Assembly: GCA_016213345.1 (NCBI GenBank)
Contig: JACRAO010000030.1
Coordinates: 1 to 9,604 of the forward strand
Length of the DNA stretch: 9,604 nucleotides
Origin: Bdellovibrio sp.
GTDB lineage: Bacteria > Bdellovibrionota > UBA1018
Direction of reading: 5' to 3'
In this document: positions 6,475 to 9,604 of the stretch, in pieces
Position numbering within the stretch: the first letter of the stretch is position 1
How the letters are laid out: every line of letters starts with the position of its first letter
The notes under the pieces: model-generated
What the model was told of the DNA's origin: nothing
Database searches by the model: none
What the model saw: only the letters and a program-made list of their open reading frames with translations
Made by a program: the position numbers and the translations under genes

Positions 6475-6503
6475 CACCCAGGGATTTTATAGTGTTCCTG
6501 GTG
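6475..6503 (-). promoter_or_regulatory. Candidate -10 box for ssb inside an imperfect dyad
   Basis: On the minus strand TATAAA (6486-6491) lies about 47 nt upstream of the chosen ssb start. It is flanked by an imperfect inverted repeat, CACCCAGG (6475-6482) against CCTGGTG (6497-6503), an operator-like arrangement. No convincing -35 box is seen at 16-18 nt, so the promoter call is tentative. Confidence 0.3.
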
Positions 6504-6593
6504 TTGTATTTTTTTAATGAAAGATTTGTGCCACAAAATATGGATGATTTTCAGAAAAATACGTCCATTTTTTGGACTTTAAGCCGGTTTTCG

Positions 6594-6842
6594 CCATGGT
6601 TATCTCAAAATTAATTCATAGAAGTATAATGAGTAACATAGTTTAGTTAGTTTTTTAGTATTTTAAAAATAATTTCCATAACCGGGCGCCATCCTGGCTC
6701 TCTTGGGGCCCCTTGTGCATCCTGCACGAATCGCATCCAGCTCCCCAAAGGCCGGTTCTGTAAATTATTTTTAAAATACTAAAAAACTAACTAAACTATG
6801 TTAACTGTTATACTTTCTTATGTGTTTTTAAGATAACCATGG
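6594..6842. repeat. Large palindromic element: long inverted repeat with 42-bp perfect inner arms
   Basis: Positions 6634-6675 are the exact reverse complement of 6762-6803 (42 bp, no gap or mismatch), enclosing an 86-bp spacer. The symmetry continues outward with mismatches and one single-base offset: 6623-6629 (AGTATAA) pairs with 6808-6814, and CCATGGTTATCT (6594-6605) pairs with 6831-6842. The arms are AT-rich while the spacer is GC-rich. No transposase or other gene lies inside. The element sits between two divergent genes (ssb and pal), so a normal terminator role is unlikely. It resembles a MITE-like or REP-like non-autonomous element, or a very long hairpin-forming sequence. No convincing target-site duplication is visible. 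Confidence 0.85.
6680..6757. repeat. GC-rich structured core of the inverted repeat
   Basis: The core is bounded by AACCGG (6680-6685) and CCGGTT (6752-6757), in register with the outer arms. Inside are a GCCA-TCC-TGGC hairpin (6688-6698), the palindrome GGGGCCCC (6705-6712), a GTGCA-TCC-TGCAC hairpin (6715-6727) and a third CATCC copy (6734-6738). TTGGGG (6703-6708) can also pair with CCCCAA (6743-6748). Two hairpins share the same TCC loop. The composition is quite unlike the AT-rich surroundings, which suggests a separate repetitive sequence or a conserved structured RNA/DNA motif. Confidence 0.65.
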
Positions 6843-6846
6843 TTAT
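6833..6846. promoter_or_regulatory. 14-bp perfect palindrome at the right end of the inverted repeat
   Basis: ATAACCATGGTTAT is a perfect palindrome overlapping the right terminus of the large repeat, and only its CCATGGTTAT half recurs at the left end (6594-6603). It lies about 70 bp upstream of the candidate pal promoter and could be an operator or part of the element's end. Confidence 0.35.
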
Positions 6847-6912
6847 TCGCTCGTGTGTGACGCATAGATTCATGTTATTGATTTTTATGGTAACCAGTCT
6901 TTGCAATTTCGC

Positions 6913-6941
6913 TTGAGTTGGATTATGGTAGGTGTCATATT
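6913..6941 (+). promoter_or_regulatory. Candidate promoter of the pal operon
   Basis: TTGAGT (6913-6918) and CATATT (6936-6941) are separated by 17 nt, with a TG one base before the -10 (extended form TGTCATATT). Each hexamer matches consensus at 4 of 6. Transcription would start about 20 nt before the pal ATG, just upstream of its strong ribosome site, which fits the layout. No competing site with better spacing was seen. Confidence 0.4.
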
Positions 6942-6969
6942 AGTAAATCATTTAAGGAGGATCAATAAG

Positions 6970-7473
6970 ATGGTTTCGTCTAGAATTTTTTTTCGTTTTT
7001 TAAATTTAATTAGTATTTGTGCTGTTTTTTCACTTTTAGGGTGTGCCGGCAAGAAAGCTGTCGAAGAGGCTCCGGTTACTCCAACTATGCCAGCTGTTGA
7101 GGATACAACCTTGGGAGATTCAGATAGCGGTAAAGCCTTGGGCCTGCAAACAGTAAATTTTGCTTATGATTCGTATGTACTTGGGGCAGAAGCAAAAAAA
7201 ACTTTAGAATCAAATGCAAGCATTTTGAAGGAAAAAGGATCAACTAAAATTCAAGTTGAAGGACACTGTGATGTGAGAGGTGGAATTCAATATAATATTG
7301 CCTTAGGCGAGAAGCGAGCAATGGCAGCTAAAAAGTATTTAGAAGATCACGGGATTGCAGATAGCCGTATTTCTACCATTAGTTATGGCAAAGAAAGACT
7401 TTTAGATGCAGGCACAACTGAAGCAGCTCATGCTAAAAACAGACGCGCTAATTTTGTAATTACGTCCAGGTAA
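6970..7473 (+). CDS. pal: Peptidoglycan-associated outer-membrane lipoprotein Pal
   Basis: Pal anchors the outer membrane to peptidoglycan and works with the Tol proteins during envelope constriction. The ATG at 6970 is chosen because AAGGAGG (6954-6960) lies 9 nt upstream; a longer frame from a TTG at 6901 has no signal. The 167 residues begin with a lipoprotein signal ending in the lipobox LLGC (C25), then a short linker with prolines (about 26-57) and an OmpA-like domain (about 60-167). That domain holds the classical Pal signatures: VNFAYDSYVL (62-71), VEGHCDVRGGIQYNIALGEK (96-115), ISYGKERLLDAG (137-148) and AHAKNRRANFV (153-163), including the D and R positions used to bind diaminopimelate. 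It heads a four-gene plus-strand run; the tol genes themselves are not in the window. Identity is secure. Confidence 0.96.
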   Translation: MVSSRIFFRFLNLISICAVFSLLGCAGKKAVEEAPVTPTMPAVEDTTLGDSDSGKALGLQTVNFAYDSYVLGAEAKKTLESNASILKEKGSTKIQVEGHCDVRGGIQYNIALGEKRAMAAKKYLEDHGIADSRISTISYGKERLLDAGTTEAAHAKNRRANFVITSR

Positions 7474-7480
7474 AAGTTTA

Positions 7481-7963
7481 TTGGCTTCTAGAAAAAAATA
7501 TACGGTTTTATCGCTCTGTTTTTTAATATGGGGTGCAGTTGTTTTTAGTTGTTCAATACTCCACCAAAGACCAGTGCAGCTTATGGCGGATACGTCTACT
7601 GCTATTAGAGCAGCAAGAGAAGTACAAGCTGATACTTTAGCGCCAGAGCTCTTCAGGATAGCAAATGAGTGGTTTTTTAGAGCGAAAAACCAATATAAGT
7701 TTAAAAATTTTAAGCTAGCCAAGGAGTATGCTGAAAAAGCCAGAAGATATGCTGAAGAAGCAGAGTTTGTAGCGATTCAGGCTGGAGCCAGTCGAGTTGA
7801 TTTATCTTATTCAGATTCTCAAGCAACTGAACCTAAATCTTATGATTATCCTTCGCCTACTGGCAGATTGGCAGAAAAGTTTGAAAATGATTTTTCAAGT
7901 CCTAGCCCGACTGCAAGTCCAAGCCCAGTTGTTAGCACTAGTCCAGATGGAGATTCAAAATGA
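7481..7963 (+). CDS. DUF4398-type lipoprotein
   Basis: A small lipoprotein of unknown exact role. The start is a TTG at 7481 with CAGG (7467-7470) upstream, 7 nt after the pal stop; the next ATG (residue 35) would remove the signal, so TTG is preferred. The 160 residues begin with a signal peptide and a lipobox-like VFSC (C24). Residues about 36-100 form the helical DUF4398 pattern: AIRAAREVQADTLAPELFRI, then repeated A-rich helices around FKLAKEYAEKARRYAEEAEF. This fold often accompanies OmpA/Pal-like proteins in envelope operons. The C-terminus is low-complexity and Ser/Pro-rich (SSPSPTASPSP, 139-149), probably flexible. It overlaps the next gene by 4 nt (ATGA). The envelope location is well supported; function is inferred only from its place between pal and cpoB. 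Confidence 0.8.
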   Translation: MASRKKYTVLSLCFLIWGAVVFSCSILHQRPVQLMADTSTAIRAAREVQADTLAPELFRIANEWFFRAKNQYKFKNFKLAKEYAEKARRYAEEAEFVAIQAGASRVDLSYSDSQATEPKSYDYPSPTGRLAEKFENDFSSPSPTASPSPVVSTSPDGDSK

Positions 7964-8688
7964 ATATGAAAAAGACTTTAAAAGTTTTTATTATTTTATG
8001 TTTGATTTTAGTTTTATCTTCCTGTCTTAAAACTCGTTCTCAACTCAAAGAAGACGGTATGGATGCTCCCGATACTGTAAATAATCCAGTTTCTACAGAA
8101 GTCAAAGACGTCAAACCTCAAGGACAATATATTGTGGATGAAATTAAAAGTGAAATTACACATATAACAGGGCGTATTGAAGAGTTAGAAAGAAATCTAA
8201 AACAAGGCACTAATGCAGCAAATAAAGAAGAAGTCAAAAAATTAGAAAATCGAATGACTGAGTTGGAACAAGCACAGCTTGCTATTTTAGAATCTTTGAA
8301 AAAATTACAAGCCACCGTGCCTATTCCTGATAATTTAGAGTTTTACGAAAAAGGAAGAATGCAATTTCAATCTAAAGACTACAGGGGTGCAGTAGATACA
8401 TTTACAGAATATTTAAAAGCACAAAAACCCAAAAGAGGTGAAGACGCCTTGTTTTTGCGAGCAGAATCATATTACCTGCTTAAGGATTATAAAAAAGCTA
8501 TTATTGATTTTTCAAAATTTCCTGAAAAATATCAAAAATCATCTAAACTGTCTTTAGCTTTGTATAAGATAGGACTTTCGTTTGAGTCTTTAGGCATGAA
8601 AGAAGATGCCAAGGGTTTTTATCAAGAATTAGTCGAAAAATTTCCAAAATCTAAGGAAGCCAGCAGAGCAAAAGCAAAATTGAAGTAA
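7960..8688 (+). CDS. cpoB: CpoB/YbgF-like lipoprotein with coiled coil and TPR repeats
   Basis: CpoB (YbgF) works with the Tol-Pal system and coordinates peptidoglycan synthesis with outer-membrane constriction at division. The 242 residues have the same layout: signal peptide, coiled coil at about 57-118 (heptad-rich around RIEELERNL and EVKKLENRMTELEQAQLAIL), then three TPR-like repeats at about 127-153, 163-190 and 197-242, beginning LEFYEKGRMQFQSKDYRGAV. The last repeat has the usual YQELVEKFPKSKEASRAKAK ending. Unlike soluble E. coli CpoB, this copy has a lipobox (LSSC, C22), so it is probably membrane-anchored. The ATG at 7960 overlaps the previous stop as ATGA, showing translational coupling with the DUF4398 gene. 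Its position two genes after pal supports the call. Confidence 0.85.
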   Translation: MNMKKTLKVFIILCLILVLSSCLKTRSQLKEDGMDAPDTVNNPVSTEVKDVKPQGQYIVDEIKSEITHITGRIEELERNLKQGTNAANKEEVKKLENRMTELEQAQLAILESLKKLQATVPIPDNLEFYEKGRMQFQSKDYRGAVDTFTEYLKAQKPKRGEDALFLRAESYYLLKDYKKAIIDFSKFPEKYQKSSKLSLALYKIGLSFESLGMKEDAKGFYQELVEKFPKSKEASRAKAKLK

Positions 8689-8690
8689 TT

Positions 8691-9604
8691 GTGCACTATT
8701 CAAACATAAAAGTTCTAGGCATCGAAACGTCTTGTGATGAGTGTAGTGCATCTGTTGTGCAAGAGCATCAGGGCGATCTTTCGGTTTTAAGTTTAGTCAC
8801 TTTCTCTCAAATTAAGATTCATAAACCTTATGGAGGGGTAGTTCCAGAGATTGCTTCGAGAAATCATTTAGAGACTATTCAGAATATAATTGCTAAAGCA
8901 ATGCAAAAAGCTAATATGCAGTTTTCAGAGTTAAGTGCTATTGCTGTTACCAACCGCCCAGGATTGATTGGGTCATTGCTTGTAGGAGTCAGTGCTGCAA
9001 AATCATTATCTTATGTTTTTGAAAAGCCATTGTTATCGATTCATCATTTAGAAGGGCATGCTACTAGCTTATTTTTAGATGCTAAAACCGATCATCAAAT
9101 TAAATATCAAATGCTATTGGGTATTATTTCTGGGGGACACACTAATTTATATTTAGTTCACGAAAGTCCAGAACATTGGTCAAAAGACTTTCTAAAAACA
9201 AGACTAATTGGTTGTTCACGCGATGACGCAGCGGGTGAAGCTTTTGATAAGATAGCAAAACTTATGGGTTTTCCTTATCCGGGAGGTATTTATTTGGATC
9301 GAAACGCGCAGGGCGGAGACCCCAATAGATTTTCATTTCCCAGGGCACTGGCACAAAAAACACATTATGATTTTTCTTTCAGTGGTCTTAAAACTGCTGC
9401 TGCCTTAGAAATACAAAAACAAAAAGTGCAAGGTGTTTTTAATAAAAATAAAAAAGATTTATGTGCTTCTGTTCAAGAGGCAATTATTGATACTATTTTG
9501 CGTAAAATTTATTTAGCAGTTCAGAACTTTAACTGTAAAACCATTGCTTTAGGTGGAGGAGTTGCTGCCAATAGTCGCCTAAGAGAGAGACTTGCAAATG
9601 AATG
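8691..9604 (+). CDS. tsaD: tRNA N6-threonylcarbamoyladenosine transferase TsaD, 3'-truncated by window edge
   Basis: TsaD transfers the threonylcarbamoyl group onto A37 of ANN-decoding tRNAs (t6A synthesis), working with TsaB and TsaE in the cytoplasm. The start is a GTG 2 nt after the cpoB stop, with no strong ribosome site, suggesting coupling; no other in-frame canonical start fits the conserved N-terminus. The 304 visible residues are about 90% of the family length. Motifs in order: KVLGIETSCDE (7-17), GGVVPEIASRNHL (48-60), the metal-binding HLEGH (H119, H123), GIISGGHTNLYLV (144-156), DDAAGEAFDKIAKLMGFPYP (178-197), FSFSGLKTA (228-236) and ALGGGVAANSRLRE (286-299). The third metal ligand, an aspartate near the C-terminus, lies beyond the window. 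Cys18 replaces the Thr common after CDE. Identity is secure. Confidence 0.97.
   Translation, partial: MHYSNIKVLGIETSCDECSASVVQEHQGDLSVLSLVTFSQIKIHKPYGGVVPEIASRNHLETIQNIIAKAMQKANMQFSELSAIAVTNRPGLIGSLLVGVSAAKSLSYVFEKPLLSIHHLEGHATSLFLDAKTDHQIKYQMLLGIISGGHTNLYLVHESPEHWSKDFLKTRLIGCSRDDAAGEAFDKIAKLMGFPYPGGIYLDRNAQGGDPNRFSFPRALAQKTHYDFSFSGLKTAAALEIQKQKVQGVFNKNKKDLCASVQEAIIDTILRKIYLAVQNFNCKTIALGGGVAANSRLRERLANE

Noticed and set aside
6387..6614. 75-codon plus-strand frame starting inside ssb
   Set aside because: Starts antisense to ssb and runs into the AT-rich intergenic region; no ribosome site, hydrophobic Phe-rich low-complexity product, no family match.
6594..6842. Bidirectional transcription terminator
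   Set aside because: The flanking genes are divergent, so neither transcript ends here; the arms are also far longer than terminator stems.
6594..6842. Retron, CRISPR array or integron attC site
   Set aside because: No reverse transcriptase, cas genes, regular spacers or integrase are present, and the conserved attC core sites could not be identified with confidence.
6585..6850. Target-site duplication flanking the inverted repeat (TTTTCG left, TTATTCG right)
   Set aside because: Not an exact direct repeat and partly overlaps the arm sequence; too weak to claim insertion.
7402..7722. 106-codon minus-strand frame, and 65-codon minus frame at 8118-8315
   Set aside because: Antisense to pal/DUF4398 and to cpoB, whose frames are supported by signal peptides, lipoboxes and domain patterns.
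7797..8030. 77-codon plus-strand frame overlapping the DUF4398 and cpoB genes
   Set aside because: Out of frame with both supported genes and shows only Leu/Gln-rich low complexity.

Overview
The window is AT-rich bacterial chromosome from a Gram-negative (two-membrane) organism: it carries Pal and a CpoB/YbgF-like protein, three lipoprotein signal peptides and a c-di-GMP-type HD-GYP protein. The style of the HD-GYP protein (a Bdellovibrio-like N-terminal region fused to a variant HD-GYP domain), a small FlgT-C-like exported protein and a DUF4398 lipoprotein between pal and cpoB suggest the Bdellovibrionota or a neighbouring former-deltaproteobacterial group. This placement is inference and only moderately confident.

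Left part (1-3880, minus strand): the translation cluster rpmI-rplT-pheS-pheT, tightly packed, with pheT running off the left edge. The usual upstream partners thrS and infC are absent; a gene for an HD-GYP domain protein (3947-4921, minus) sits there instead.

Middle (4922-6439): a 124-bp divergent intergenic region holds a regular array of GTAAC boxes (16-bp period) and a small hairpin. It separates the HD-GYP gene from a short exported protein resembling the FlgT C-terminal domain (plus). That gene runs head-on into a BrnT/BrnA-type toxin-antitoxin pair (minus), whose toxin frame has no canonical start codon at its homologous N-terminus. Upstream of it, on the same strand, lies a short ssb lacking the usual acidic C-terminal tip.

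Intergenic 6440-6969: between the divergent ssb and pal genes lies the most striking non-coding structure. It is a roughly 249-bp inverted repeat (6594-6842) with perfect 42-bp inner arms enclosing a compact GC-rich core with several small hairpins. It looks like a MITE-like or REP-like palindromic element. A 14-bp palindrome closes its right end, and a plausible pal promoter follows.

Right part (6970-9604, plus strand): pal, a DUF4398 lipoprotein, a lipoprotein version of CpoB, then tsaD running off the right edge. The genes are tightly spaced or overlapping and probably form one operon. The first three would act in the cell envelope at the outer membrane-peptidoglycan interface, while TsaD makes the t6A modification of tRNA.
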